A stretch of 32,901 bases of DNA from Spirochaetia bacterium (GCA_007116075.1 SKJE01000013.1:1-32901); one strand, 5' to 3'. Shown: positions 1-8,921, counted from the first letter of the stretch. The notes: generated by a model not told the origin, from the letters alone. Program-made: numbers and translations.

Positions 1-1
1 C

Positions 2-331
2 ACTACCCTTAACGGACTCTTTCCCCTCTTCCACTCTATTGATCAGTTCCATAACGAGGGAGATGCTGGAGATGGAGCAACCTATGCCAGCACCGGGTTT
101 GACCTGATGACTTTTCGGGACCATAATGTCACGACCTTCACAGATGACGAGGGAACGGAGCACCAGATCACCTGCAACGAGCGCTATTATGTACCAAGTG
201 AAATTACCTGGATGCTGAAGTCTCTCGGGTTCCACAGCATTGAGATATATGGAGCAAAACTGGGAGCCTTCTCACGGGATAATCGTCTGACTACCGAGGA
301 TTATGAGATGCTTGTTGTTGCCCAGAAATAG
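2..331 (+). CDS. SAM-dependent methyltransferase, C-terminal part (5' truncated by window edge)
   Basis: Frame is open from base 2 (TLNGLFPLFHSIDQFHNEGDAGDGATYASTGFDLMTFRDHNV...) to the stop at 331. The ending ITWMLKSLGFHSIEIYGAKLGAFSRDNRLTTEDYEMLVVAQK is typical of class I methyltransferase C-termini. Confidence 0.7.
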   Translation, partial: TTLNGLFPLFHSIDQFHNEGDAGDGATYASTGFDLMTFRDHNVTTFTDDEGTEHQITCNERYYVPSEITWMLKSLGFHSIEIYGAKLGAFSRDNRLTTEDYEMLVVAQK

Positions 332-375
332 AGTCTGGAAAAAGAGCGTATACATTATTATTTTTGTAATCTATA

Positions 376-894
376 TTGATTCTTTTCTGGTTCCTGAGTA
401 TCCTTTTCCCCATGAACAGGACGAATCGGAAACGGGTTAAATATATCTCACTGGCAGTTGTGTTTATCCTCATGTGTGTACTCAGGCTCTGGTATACCCT
501 GCTGCTGGTATTTGCATTTGGCCTGGTGCTCACATTCATTACAAAACGGAGAAATTTCTGTTCAGATCACTGTCCCATGGCAACCCTGCAGGACACATTT
601 TACCGCAGGCATGAACCAAAAAAGAACAAACTCTACCATCTGCTTCGCAATCCCTGGGTGAAAGGGGCTGTATCTATACTCTTCTGGGGTATTTTTGCAC
701 TGGCAGTTGTTCTCTCCTACCGGGATCCCAGTCGCCTTTGGACTATCATGATAAGTCTCATGCTCGGCAGTACTGCCTCTGCTCTGATCCTCCAGGCAGG
801 GACGGTAAAGCGCGCCTGGTGTTCTACGGTGTGTCCCTACGGAACTGTTCTTGACAGGGCGGTAAAGAGCCGCAGAGACGGTCATGTTTCATAG
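376..894 (+). CDS. Small membrane 4Fe-4S protein with two CX3CP motifs (NosR/NapH-like transmembrane domain)
   Basis: Hydrophobic segments plus FCSDHCPMATLQD and WCSTVCPYGTVLD. Start is uncertain (TTG at 376 or ATG at 412); no clear Shine-Dalgarno for either. Confidence 0.6.
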   Translation: MILFWFLSILFPMNRTNRKRVKYISLAVVFILMCVLRLWYTLLLVFAFGLVLTFITKRRNFCSDHCPMATLQDTFYRRHEPKKNKLYHLLRNPWVKGAVSILFWGIFALAVVLSYRDPSRLWTIMISLMLGSTASALILQAGTVKRAWCSTVCPYGTVLDRAVKSRRDGHVS

Positions 895-2381
895 ATAACA
901 GTAGTATTTCTTGACCGCTGCTTGGCCTGGTACATTGCTGTATCGGCCTGGTGCAGCAGCTGATCATAACTCGATCCGCCCAAGTTGGTATCGGTAATAC
1001 CAATGCTGCTGGTATATGCAATAGTTCTACCGTCAGGAAGAGTGATCCCCTGGGCTTCAACTTGTGTTCTCAGTTTTTCGGCAACACCATATGCGGATAA
1101 TCTGTCAATGTCCGGAAGGAACAGACCAAACTCCTCACCGCCAAGACGGGCAGCCTCATAGCTCTGCAGCAGATCAGCAAAGCCCTTGATCACCTGGTCC
1201 CCAATACTATGCCCATAGGTATCATTTATCTGCTTAAACCGATCAATATCTATCATGAGCAGTGACAGCGGCCTGCGATGGCAAAGAGACTCATAAGTCG
1301 CTTGGAACTTCCTGCGGTTATAGAGTCCAGTCAGGCTGTCCGTCTCTGAAAGCCTGCGCAGGTCCAATTCCTGCCGCTTGAGCTGGGTGATATCCTGGGC
1401 AATCACCACCATACCCCCCGGTATCCCTTTTCTGTATATTCGGTGGCTCTGAAACAGATAGTGTCGTCCGGTTTCCAGTACCTTGATCTCCGCATCTCCC
1501 TCCTCAGAGCAGATCTGCAGCAGCCGGTTATCTTCAGGAATCAGGTCTATGACAGACTTATTTCGTATCTGCTCAATCTCAGGAAACAGCTGTCCCAGCA
1601 GTGCTTCTGCGCTGGGATTGATATCAACAATGCGGCTCTCCCAGTCAAGGACCATAATACCCTGCCTGAGAACCTGGAAGACGGTATCCCGGGCTACAGG
1701 ATAGATATTAAAGAAATCATATTTCCTCATGGCGTAGAAGATCAGGAGTGCTCCCGGGAGATAGTATACTGATATGGATATATGGATGCCCAAATCACTG
1801 AACACGGCAGTCTTCAGAAAGGGGCCGACAAGTGTCAGGACCATACTGATCAATACCAGTCTCACCCTGCTGCGCTCTTCGGCAGATACCCTCCTGATAT
1901 GTGAACCCATGAGCAGCAGCGAGGAAAGTCCGGCAATGTAGTTTAATCCCACAAGGATTGAGCCGAAGGTACTCCTGATCACCACCAGGGTGCCCCAGCT
2001 CCCGTCAAGCTCATACCCACTTCGCATGATGTGATGGTATTCATTGGTAAAAATCAATAGGACTGCCAGGGAAGCAATGACAAACCCCGCAGCAGCTACC
2101 GGACGAAGCCGCTGTCGTCCGGTATATTCAACGGCAAAGAGAAACAGTATATATGGACCGCTGAATGCCCCGATCTGCTGAATATTACGCCAGAACAGCA
2201 TGACTTCAAACGTGCCGGACATCAGCTCCAGGAAGGCACCAGTTGACCAGATAATCCCCGAAACCATGAGCATCACCACCGCAGTAGCACCGGGGACACG
2301 CCGATAGGTGAAGGCATAGACCGCTATGTAGACAAGCAGCAGGACTGATGTGATCAGAAGAAATAACTGGATGAAGAGCAT
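882..2381 (-). CDS. Diguanylate cyclase with N-terminal 7TM sensor (7TMR-HK-type), PAS and GGDEF domains
   Basis: Multiple N-terminal TM segments; PAS-like region (GIMVLDWESRIVDINPSAEALLG); GGDEF signature ARLGGEEFGLFLPD after DSLTGLYNRRKF. Confidence 0.9.
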   Translation of the reverse strand: MLFIQLFLLITSVLLLVYIAVYAFTYRRVPGATAVVMLMVSGIIWSTGAFLELMSGTFEVMLFWRNIQQIGAFSGPYILFLFAVEYTGRQRLRPVAAAGFVIASLAVLLIFTNEYHHIMRSGYELDGSWGTLVVIRSTFGSILVGLNYIAGLSSLLLMGSHIRRVSAEERSRVRLVLISMVLTLVGPFLKTAVFSDLGIHISISVYYLPGALLIFYAMRKYDFFNIYPVARDTVFQVLRQGIMVLDWESRIVDINPSAEALLGQLFPEIEQIRNKSVIDLIPEDNRLLQICSEEGDAEIKVLETGRHYLFQSHRIYRKGIPGGMVVIAQDITQLKRQELDLRRLSETDSLTGLYNRRKFQATYESLCHRRPLSLLMIDIDRFKQINDTYGHSIGDQVIKGFADLLQSYEAARLGGEEFGLFLPDIDRLSAYGVAEKLRTQVEAQGITLPDGRTIAYTSSIGITDTNLGGSSYDQLLHQADTAMYQAKQRSRNTTVIYET

Positions 2382-2493
2382 GTTTCCCCTCCTCTCCGCG
2401 CTGCAGATAGATATAACTGAACAAAGATACCGGCACTATACTCTTATTGTGTCTTCTCTACAACTGAGATGAGAGAAAAAATAATACGGAGTG

Positions 2494-2934
2494 TTAATTT
2501 TTGCCTATGGTACTGACTACATTCCGTGCATAATCCCTGGCCTGCTGCAGGTCCTGCTTATCAGGGTGTTTCCGGTTTAAGAGGAAGAACTTTCCCCTGC
2601 AGAAGAAGGTATCCCGATACACCGGTATACCCAGTTCCTGCAGGCGTGTTCTCATCTGCTCAAGCGCGGTCGAATACTTGGGAAATCCTGTAGAGAAGAG
2701 TGCCGCAATTCCAACTTTTCCAGGATCCAGGGTCCTGATTGCCTGGTCCAAGTCCGGATGGATATCATGCTGCTGTGTTGCATAACAGGCGCCGCCGATA
2801 AAGAGCACATCAGCCTCTATGGGCTGCTGATGCTCTCCTGCCTTTACCAGAGAACAGGAGAGTTCCTCTGAAATAGCCCGGGCTATACGTTCCGTATTCC
2901 CGGTAACTGAATGGTAGAGAATATTAATGGCCAT
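2494..2934 (-). CDS. Flavodoxin family protein
   Basis: MAINILYHSVTGNTERIARAISEEL (FMN phosphate loop), VLFIGGACY, LFSTGFPKYS. ATG at 2934 preferred over the longer ORF start at 2961; overlaps the end of the upstream gene. Confidence 0.8.
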   Translation of the reverse strand: MAINILYHSVTGNTERIARAISEELSCSLVKAGEHQQPIEADVLFIGGACYATQQHDIHPDLDQAIRTLDPGKVGIAALFSTGFPKYSTALEQMRTRLQELGIPVYRDTFFCRGKFFLLNRKHPDKQDLQQARDYARNVVSTIGKN

Positions 2935-3289
2935 CTGAACCTCTTGACAGGGCATCCTCAAGGGCTTTGAGAATCGTGATGCTTGACTGGGTCGCGCCAG
3001 ATATCACATCAACGTCGAGGCTCTGGTGCCTGAGCACCACTTCAGTCACAGCTTCTGCAGCTTTACCCTGTCCATTAAAATGACGCAGGAGACTGATCGA
3101 GGCGATCCGTCCATCCAGAAGCTCCACTTCGGCTGTTACACGTACCGGGAAGATAAAAGCCCGACCCTGGTATGTCCCGTCAGGGATAGATGACACATCA
3201 GGTGTACTAATCCCCTCCTTGACCTCCTCAGGGCTACTGCAGCCGGTAATCAGCAGCACCACGAACAGCACTGCAGAAAGATATCTCAT
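2924..3289 (-). CDS. FMN-binding domain lipoprotein (RnfG/NqrC/NosR-type, predicted covalently flavinylated)
   Basis: Signal and lipobox MRYLSAVLFVVLLITGCSS; FMN-binding motif DVISGATQSS; YQGRAFIFPVRVTAEVELLDGRIASI. Confidence 0.85.
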   Translation of the reverse strand: MRYLSAVLFVVLLITGCSSPEEVKEGISTPDVSSIPDGTYQGRAFIFPVRVTAEVELLDGRIASISLLRHFNGQGKAAEAVTEVVLRHQSLDVDVISGATQSSITILKALEDALSRGSDGH

Positions 3290-3448
3290 ATGATGCTCCT
3301 TAAGAACATGTCACCCTAGAGTAGATCTTCCTCTCCAAATCTGTCAAGTATCCGGATAAAATAAGCAAAACAGACAGATATCCACCAATAGGTACTGGCC
3401 TAAACAAGAGCTGCTGTAAGTGATCGATTTCCGGATTACTGTTCTGCC

Positions 3449-3488
3449 TCACAATCTCATGGCTCTGGACATTCCCTGCAGATTGTGA
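3449..3488. repeat. 9-bp perfect inverted repeat TCACAATCT-N22-AGATTGTGA upstream of the hypothetical gene at 3525
   Basis: Read directly: TCACAATCT at 3449-3457 and its reverse complement at 3480-3488. Confidence 0.8.
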
Positions 3489-3492
3489 TATG

Positions 3493-3513
3493 TACTAATT
3501 TAGTAATTTAGTA
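3493..3513. promoter_or_regulatory. Iterated palindromic half-sites TACTAA-T-TTAGTA-A-TTTAGTA next to the Shine-Dalgarno
   Basis: TACTAATTTAGTAATTTAGTA lies just before AAAGGAG and the ATG at 3525; candidate operator. Confidence 0.4.
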
Positions 3514-3524
3514 AAGGAGTAATT

Positions 3525-4004
3525 ATGAAAATTCCAACGACACTCAAGCATAAACCGGTCTTTGTGGTGGAAAACTATGAACAGGTTGATGGACGGTATG
3601 CCTACAATTCGGATGCCAAGGGACTCTCCCTCGGCCTGGCCCAATGGAATGATCGGGGCAACGTTGAAATCTCCGCGAAAGTCTGGCGCCATACCGGGGA
3701 AAAATGGTCGAGGCAGTCCGAAGAACTCCCCCTCCACCGGGTTCTGGATCTGGCGATCATGGTATGCCGCGCCCGGCTGCATATGCAGGAATCCTACCAG
3801 TTTGAACTGCTCTATCAACCGGAAAAACCTGTGATAGACCGAATCGGTCTGCAGGGAGATGCCATGACCTTTTCAGTCTGCACGGCCAATGAGAAGCTTA
3901 ATGAGGACATCAAGCTCTTTGCCCAGGCAATCAGTAAGGATGACGAGTTAATCGGCGAACGCCTGCAGGTGCTTAAAAACATGCTTCGCGAGCTGGTGAG
4001 TTGA
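3525..4004 (+). CDS. Conserved hypothetical protein, possibly DUF6530-like
   Basis: Strong Shine-Dalgarno AAAGGAGTAATT-ATG; coherent 159-aa soluble protein MKIPTTLKHKPVFVVENYEQVDGRYAYNSDAKGLSLGLAQW. Family name is from memory and uncertain. Confidence 0.6.
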   Translation: MKIPTTLKHKPVFVVENYEQVDGRYAYNSDAKGLSLGLAQWNDRGNVEISAKVWRHTGEKWSRQSEELPLHRVLDLAIMVCRARLHMQESYQFELLYQPEKPVIDRIGLQGDAMTFSVCTANEKLNEDIKLFAQAISKDDELIGERLQVLKNMLRELVS

Positions 4005-4015
4005 GCCTGAAGGGA

Positions 4016-4690
4016 TTACCGCTCCATCTCCCCTTGTGTTGAGGTTAGTGTTCTCTGCTCGCTGTTAACGATATGCTGGTAAATAGTCCGCTCCACTAGG
4101 TCAGGGTCTTTAGCATCAAAGGCATCAAGAATTGCAAGGTGCTCAAGATTAACTTCTTTGATTACTGATTCATAATCATTGTTTAACCCTTCAGGGAAGT
4201 ATCTCATGCGCATCGAGATATGGTGTACCCTATCCATGGTCTCCTTCAACAAGGTGTTAGTGACATGGATGAAGAACAGCTCATGAATATCATTGTCAGT
4301 CTGTAAATACTCATAGAAATCATAATCCTCTTCCATGATTGTGGTGATCATCTTCCGGATATGTTCAATCTCAGAGGAGATATCCAGTGCTGATGTGATT
4401 CGTCCAGCATAGGGTTCGAGCAGCTTTCTCATCTCCCATGTATCCCGGATATCCTGCCGGGTAAAAGATGTCACCTGTGCACCTTTATTGGGAATCAGTT
4501 TCACCATACCTGAGTTTTCTAATCGAATGAGGGTTTCCCGAATAGGGGTTGCACTTACTCCAAACTGGCGAGCTAATTTTTCAATCTGGATTATCTGCCC
4601 TGCCTTATATTCATCCGTTATAATGGCTTCCTTCACATGATTGAATATCTGCTCCCGTACAGGAATAATTGACAACTTTTTAATCTTCAT
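4016..4690 (-). CDS. GntR family transcriptional regulator, FCD (FadR-like) subfamily
   Basis: wHTH REQIFNHVKEAIITDEYKAGQIIQIEKLARQFGVSATPIRETLIRLENSGMVKLIPNKGAQV; all-helical C-terminal domain. ATG at 4690 preferred; ORF extends to 4708. Confidence 0.9.
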   Translation of the reverse strand: MKIKKLSIIPVREQIFNHVKEAIITDEYKAGQIIQIEKLARQFGVSATPIRETLIRLENSGMVKLIPNKGAQVTSFTRQDIRDTWEMRKLLEPYAGRITSALDISSEIEHIRKMITTIMEEDYDFYEYLQTDNDIHELFFIHVTNTLLKETMDRVHHISMRMRYFPEGLNNDYESVIKEVNLEHLAILDAFDAKDPDLVERTIYQHIVNSEQRTLTSTQGEMER

Positions 4691-4715
4691 ACCGCAATCC
4701 TTTTTCAAATATCAA

Positions 4716-4734
4716 TATTATATAGTGTATAATA
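4716..4734. promoter_or_regulatory. 7-bp palindrome TATTATA-TAGTG-TATAATA in the GntR promoter; candidate autoregulatory operator
   Basis: Perfect inverted repeat with 5-bp spacer just upstream of the GntR start; overlaps a TATAAT-like -10 on the minus strand. Confidence 0.5.
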
Positions 4735-4795
4735 GAACACTCTTTTTCACAATAAAACCTCAAGTTTGCGGACCTTATTGGAGTCTATTGCTAAA

Positions 4796-4830
4796 AAACC
4801 AACATCCGGCAGCTTTATGGCTGCCGGATG
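4796..4830 (-). terminator. Rho-independent terminator of the minus-strand kor/TRAP/AOR cluster
   Basis: CATCCGGCAGC-TTTATG-GCTGCCGGATG (11-bp perfect stem, 4803-4830), followed on the minus strand by TTGGTTTTTTAG; 13 bp past the korD stop. Confidence 0.9.
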
Positions 4831-4843
4831 AATTTCACATTCC

Positions 4844-5041
4844 CTACTCAACATAGATTGCAAGATCTGGACAGTTTATCTCACACAATTTACAACGAAT
4901 ACACAACTCTTCATGGGCGACATTCGGTATAACAAATCCCTTGTCATTTACCTCATCTCCCGGTTCAAATACCTTTTTCGGGCAGTAGTTAATGCATAAC
5001 TGGCACCCTTTGCAAATTCTGCTATCTATGTACACCTTCAT
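4844..5041 (-). CDS. korD: 2-oxoacid:ferredoxin oxidoreductase delta subunit / 2x[4Fe-4S] ferredoxin
   Basis: 65 aa with CKGCQLCINYCPKKVF and CIRCKLCEINCPDLAIYVE. Confidence 0.85.
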   Translation of the reverse strand: MKVYIDSRICKGCQLCINYCPKKVFEPGDEVNDKGFVIPNVAHEELCIRCKLCEINCPDLAIYVE

Positions 5042-5916
5042 ACCTTAGCTCCCTCCAACACTTTGATGATCCGAACTATGTCTAGTGAGTCCTTTGCGAT
5101 ATATGCACCGGCATCGGTCAATGCCTGAACCTTAGACTCTACGGTACCCTTATTTCCTTGAATGATTGCCCCTGCATGGCCAAGAGACTTGCCCTTCGGA
5201 GCAGACTTTCCAACAATCAATGCAACAACTGGTTTTGATATATGGTGTGTAATGACCTCAGCTGCCTGTTCCTCCATGGTCCCGCCGATTTCACCAAGCA
5301 TCACGATCATATCAGTCTCTTCATCAGATTCAAATTTCAACAGGATATCTGATACTTTCACTCCCCACAGTGGTCCGCCTCCAATCGCTGCAACAGTTGA
5401 TTGTCCAATTCCATGTTCAGTTAACGTCTTACCCACTTCATAGGATAGTGCTCCGCTTTTTGAGACCACCCCGACTCTACCTTCTTGATACATCTGTGGC
5501 GGATGTGCACCAAGCTTGCACTTCCCGGGGGCAATTAAGCCCGCAGAACCAGGCCCGAGAACTGTTACACCAGTCAGCGCGGCATACTGCAGTACATCAA
5601 CTACATCATGATCAGGAATCCCTTCAGCTGTTGCTACAAGAAATGGAATACCCTGTTCAATTACTTCAATACAGGAGTCTCTGAAAAACTGTGGAGGCAC
5701 AAAACTGATGGCAGCATCAATTTGGTGATGCGCACGTGCTTCAGAAACAAAATCATATACCGGAATGCCGTCAACAACCTGACCGCCTTTCCCCGGAGTT
5801 ACACCTGCAACGACCTGTGTTCCGTAATCTTTCATAATCTTCGTCTGCAGACGTCCAGATTTTCCTGTTATTCCCAGTACAAGAACCTTTGTATGTTGAT
5901 CAACATATATAGACAT
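5038..5916 (-). CDS. sucD: Succinyl-CoA synthetase-like alpha subunit (CoA-binding, phosphohistidine)
   Basis: VLVLGITGKSGRLQTKIMKDYGTQVVAGVTPGKGG; GPGSAGLIAPGKCKLG; active-site His in KSLGHAGAII. 4-bp overlap with korD. Confidence 0.85.
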   Translation of the reverse strand: MSIYVDQHTKVLVLGITGKSGRLQTKIMKDYGTQVVAGVTPGKGGQVVDGIPVYDFVSEARAHHQIDAAISFVPPQFFRDSCIEVIEQGIPFLVATAEGIPDHDVVDVLQYAALTGVTVLGPGSAGLIAPGKCKLGAHPPQMYQEGRVGVVSKSGALSYEVGKTLTEHGIGQSTVAAIGGGPLWGVKVSDILLKFESDEETDMIVMLGEIGGTMEEQAAEVITHHISKPVVALIVGKSAPKGKSLGHAGAIIQGNKGTVESKVQALTDAGAYIAKDSLDIVRIIKVLEGAKV

Positions 5917-7044
5917 TTATTTCTCCATCTCAGCTTCTACAGCGCTTTTAACTGCATCATGCAAATTTTCGTAGATAGAAATATGATGTTCCTGCATGAT
6001 ACGTCTTCCTACATCCTCAAGTGTGCCGCACATCCTGATATACAAGGGAATTTTCTTTGTGTTCTCTTTGCTGAACTTCACAATCCCCTCGGCCATGTGA
6101 TCCATCCGGTTAAACCCACCGATAAGAACCACCAGCATCTTCTCTACGCCCTCACCTGCTGCAGCTTTAGTCAATGCTTTGTAGACAATCTCTTCGTTTG
6201 TGATTCCGCCCAGTTCACAGAAATTCGCTATAGTACCGCCGAATTGCGTCACCAGGTCTACTGTCAGCATGCCTGTACCAGCACCGTCTGAGACCAGTCC
6301 GATATTACCTGAAAGAGGAACATAGGTGATGGTATCTTCAACCGCTGCAAATACATCTGTTCCAGTAAGCTGAAACACTTCATCAGCAAAACGTCTGATT
6401 TTTCCTTCATTCCGAAAGTATGATTGGCTGTCAATTTCGATCTTTGAGTCTATTGCAACTAACCCGTCAGGGGTCACCGCCAGGGGGTTGATTTCAACCA
6501 GCACTGCATCATAGTCCTTGAAGATGCCGTACATCCCAAGCACAATACTCCTGAAGGTCGCATAATCGTCAATGCTCAGTGTTTTTGCTGCCATACGGAT
6601 CTGATATTCCGAAAGTCCCAACAGGGAATTAAAGGGTATGACCGACATAGTCTGTTCATCATCTAAGGCGTGTTTTTCAATATCGACCCCGCCGGACGCC
6701 CCCGCAATTAAGACACAGGTTGAATCGCTTTTGTTGAATGTAATTGCTATATAGAGTTCCTTCAGGATATCTACGCTGTTAAGCGCCAATACTGCATTGA
6801 CCTGCTCACCCTTGATGCTCAGCTTGAACATGCGATCTACGATACCGTGAAGATCATCATTTCCTTCCCATATCTTTATACCGCCGGCCTTGCCCCGGCC
6901 GCCGGTGAGTACCTGTGACTTGATCACCATTGGAGGTGTTAGCGCCTCCAGGGATTCCTCAGGTGAGGTTAGCAATCTTCCAGACTGGATCGGTATACCA
7001 TATTCCTTGAACAGCTCTTTGCCCTGGAATTCGAATAATTTCAT
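5917..7044 (-). CDS. sucC: Succinyl-CoA synthetase-like beta subunit (ATP-grasp), divergent
   Basis: MKLFEFQGKELFKEYGIPI; SQVLTGGRGKAGGIK; EINPLAVTPDGLVAIDSKIEID; non-canonical GNIGLVSDGAGTGM and FCELGG. Confidence 0.85.
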   Translation of the reverse strand: MKLFEFQGKELFKEYGIPIQSGRLLTSPEESLEALTPPMVIKSQVLTGGRGKAGGIKIWEGNDDLHGIVDRMFKLSIKGEQVNAVLALNSVDILKELYIAITFNKSDSTCVLIAGASGGVDIEKHALDDEQTMSVIPFNSLLGLSEYQIRMAAKTLSIDDYATFRSIVLGMYGIFKDYDAVLVEINPLAVTPDGLVAIDSKIEIDSQSYFRNEGKIRRFADEVFQLTGTDVFAAVEDTITYVPLSGNIGLVSDGAGTGMLTVDLVTQFGGTIANFCELGGITNEEIVYKALTKAAAGEGVEKMLVVLIGGFNRMDHMAEGIVKFSKENTKKIPLYIRMCGTLEDVGRRIMQEHHISIYENLHDAVKSAVEAEMEK

Positions 7045-7599
7045 CTAGTTCCTCCATGCTGGGTTCAAGTCTTTCGCAATGGCAAGTCCCTCTTGAAAGG
7101 CCTTCAGATTCACATCAACAAATTTCTCTTTTACTTGTTCCTTGATGACCTGCTGCATTTCCTCTTCGCTGACAATCTGCAGCATCGGCTGGAGAAATCC
7201 AAGAAGCACCATATTTGCTGCAATCCGGTTTCCGATACGAATAGCAGTCTCGGTAGCAGGCACTTCATACACTGTGTATGTATCCCGGGGATAGGAGTTA
7301 ACCAGTTTCGGGTCTACAATCAGCGTACCCTCCGGCTTGAGTGTATCGATATACCTGTCTAATGCTGACTGAAAAAGAGAGACAAGAATATCTTTCTGGT
7401 GCGTGGTAGGCGAATCTATTCTCTCCGAAGAGATAATCAGTTCAGCCTGGCATTGGCCTCCCCGAGCTTCCGACCCATAGGACTGGGTCTGAACAGCATA
7501 CAGGTCCTTCTTGGTTACTACCGCTGTTCCGAGAATAACCGATACCAGGATAATTCCCTGGCCTCCGAATCCGCTAAATCTAATACTAATAGGTTTCAC
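7045..7599 (-). CDS. korC: 2-oxoacid:ferredoxin oxidoreductase gamma subunit
   Basis: ISIRFSGFGGQGIILVSVILG; QTQSYGSEARGGQCQAELIIS. GTG at 7599 preferred, preceded by AAGGAGG; ORF extends to 7623. Confidence 0.9.
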   Translation of the reverse strand: MKPISIRFSGFGGQGIILVSVILGTAVVTKKDLYAVQTQSYGSEARGGQCQAELIISSERIDSPTTHQKDILVSLFQSALDRYIDTLKPEGTLIVDPKLVNSYPRDTYTVYEVPATETAIRIGNRIAANMVLLGFLQPMLQIVSEEEMQQVIKEQVKEKFVDVNLKAFQEGLAIAKDLNPAWRN

Positions 7600-7692
7600 T
7601 GCATATCCTCCTTGGAATTTCAATACCTACATATTTATCTACTTAAACTGTGATATACCCTGTACAGCCGCAGCGTGCACAGACACATTCGC

Positions 7693-8895
7693 CTATGAAA
7701 GCAAATCCAGGGATTGTTCAATCCTGTCCAAGCCCTCTTTGATTTCTTCCATTGATTTCGCAAATACAAACCGTACATACCCCGAGCTGTTGAAGGCAGC
7801 TCCGGGGACCACTGCCACGTGAGCCTTTTCAAGAAAGAATTTAGCTGCATCCAGGTCATTCTCGATGGTATTTCCATCATAGGTTTTCCCGAATAATCCG
7901 GTTATATTCGGAAAGGTATAGAACGCTCCGTCGGGATGACGACATGTGATACCGGGCATAGCATTGAGCCGTTCCACCATGTAATTTTTCCGTTTCCCAT
8001 ACTCAGCAACCATGTCCCTAACAGGCTGCTGGTCCCCAAGAAGTGCGGTAACAGCTGCTTTCTGTGCTATAGAGTTGATGTTTCCAGAGGCGTGTCCCTG
8101 GAAATCACCCATAGCTTGGATGACATCCTTTGGGCCGGCGGCATATCCAACTCTCCATCCTGTCATGGCATAGGTTTTCGACACACTATTCACCACAATT
8201 GAGTGATCCATAATCTTGTCTCCCAAGGAAGCCACACTGATGTGCTGCATGGTGTCGTACATAATGTGTTCATACACCTCATCAGTTATGAGATATACTC
8301 CCCGTTCTACAAGAAAATCAGCAATTTTTTGCAATTCTTCCCGTTCAAATACAGCTCCGGTAGGGTTGTTGGGGCTGTTGATAATAAATGCTTTAATTGT
8401 ACTGCTGTAGTGTTCCTTCACTTCGTCAAACTGAGGTCGAAAATTATTCTCTTCCTTTGTTGCAAAAAATACCGGCTCACCTCCAGCTAGCTTTATTTGT
8501 TCAGCATAACTTACATAGCAAGGGGTAGGTATAAGCACCTGATCTCCCGGATTGAGTATGGTCCTAAACACTTCATAGAGCGCCTGTTTTGCACCGCTCG
8601 ATATGACAATCTGATCCGGATCATATGTAATATTATTCTCTCTCTGCAGCTTGAGGGCAACGGCCTCTTTGAGTTCGGGAATTCCAGGTACGTCAGTGTA
8701 CTTGGTAAATCCTTCATGAATTGCATCAACTGCAGCCTGTTTTATGTGATCAGGAGTATCAAAATCCGGTTCACCCTGGGCAAAACTGATAATATCAATT
8801 CCCTTCCTCCGCAGCTGGTTTGCTAAAAAAGATGTACTCTCTGTTGCAGAAGGGCTAATGCCCGCTACTTGTGCAGATATCCGTTGTTTTTCCAT
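7693..8895 (-). CDS. PLP-dependent aminotransferase class I/II (AspC-like)
   Basis: Lys site SVSKTYAMTGWRVGYAAGP; NNPTGAVFEREEL; ATG at 8895 after TTAGGGAGGAAGCG. Confidence 0.9.
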   Translation of the reverse strand: MEKQRISAQVAGISPSATESTSFLANQLRRKGIDIISFAQGEPDFDTPDHIKQAAVDAIHEGFTKYTDVPGIPELKEAVALKLQRENNITYDPDQIVISSGAKQALYEVFRTILNPGDQVLIPTPCYVSYAEQIKLAGGEPVFFATKEENNFRPQFDEVKEHYSSTIKAFIINSPNNPTGAVFEREELQKIADFLVERGVYLITDEVYEHIMYDTMQHISVASLGDKIMDHSIVVNSVSKTYAMTGWRVGYAAGPKDVIQAMGDFQGHASGNINSIAQKAAVTALLGDQQPVRDMVAEYGKRKNYMVERLNAMPGITCRHPDGAFYTFPNITGLFGKTYDGNTIENDLDAAKFFLEKAHVAVVPGAAFNSSGYVRFVFAKSMEEIKEGLDRIEQSLDLLS

Positions 8896-8921
8896 CGCTT
8901 CCTCCCTAAGTCTCAATACAC

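Noticed and set aside
5608-6291. 227-aa plus-strand ORF antisense to the sucD/sucC-like genes
   Set aside because: Opposite strand of well-supported coding sequence, no recognisable domain, Cys/His/aromatic-rich shadow composition.
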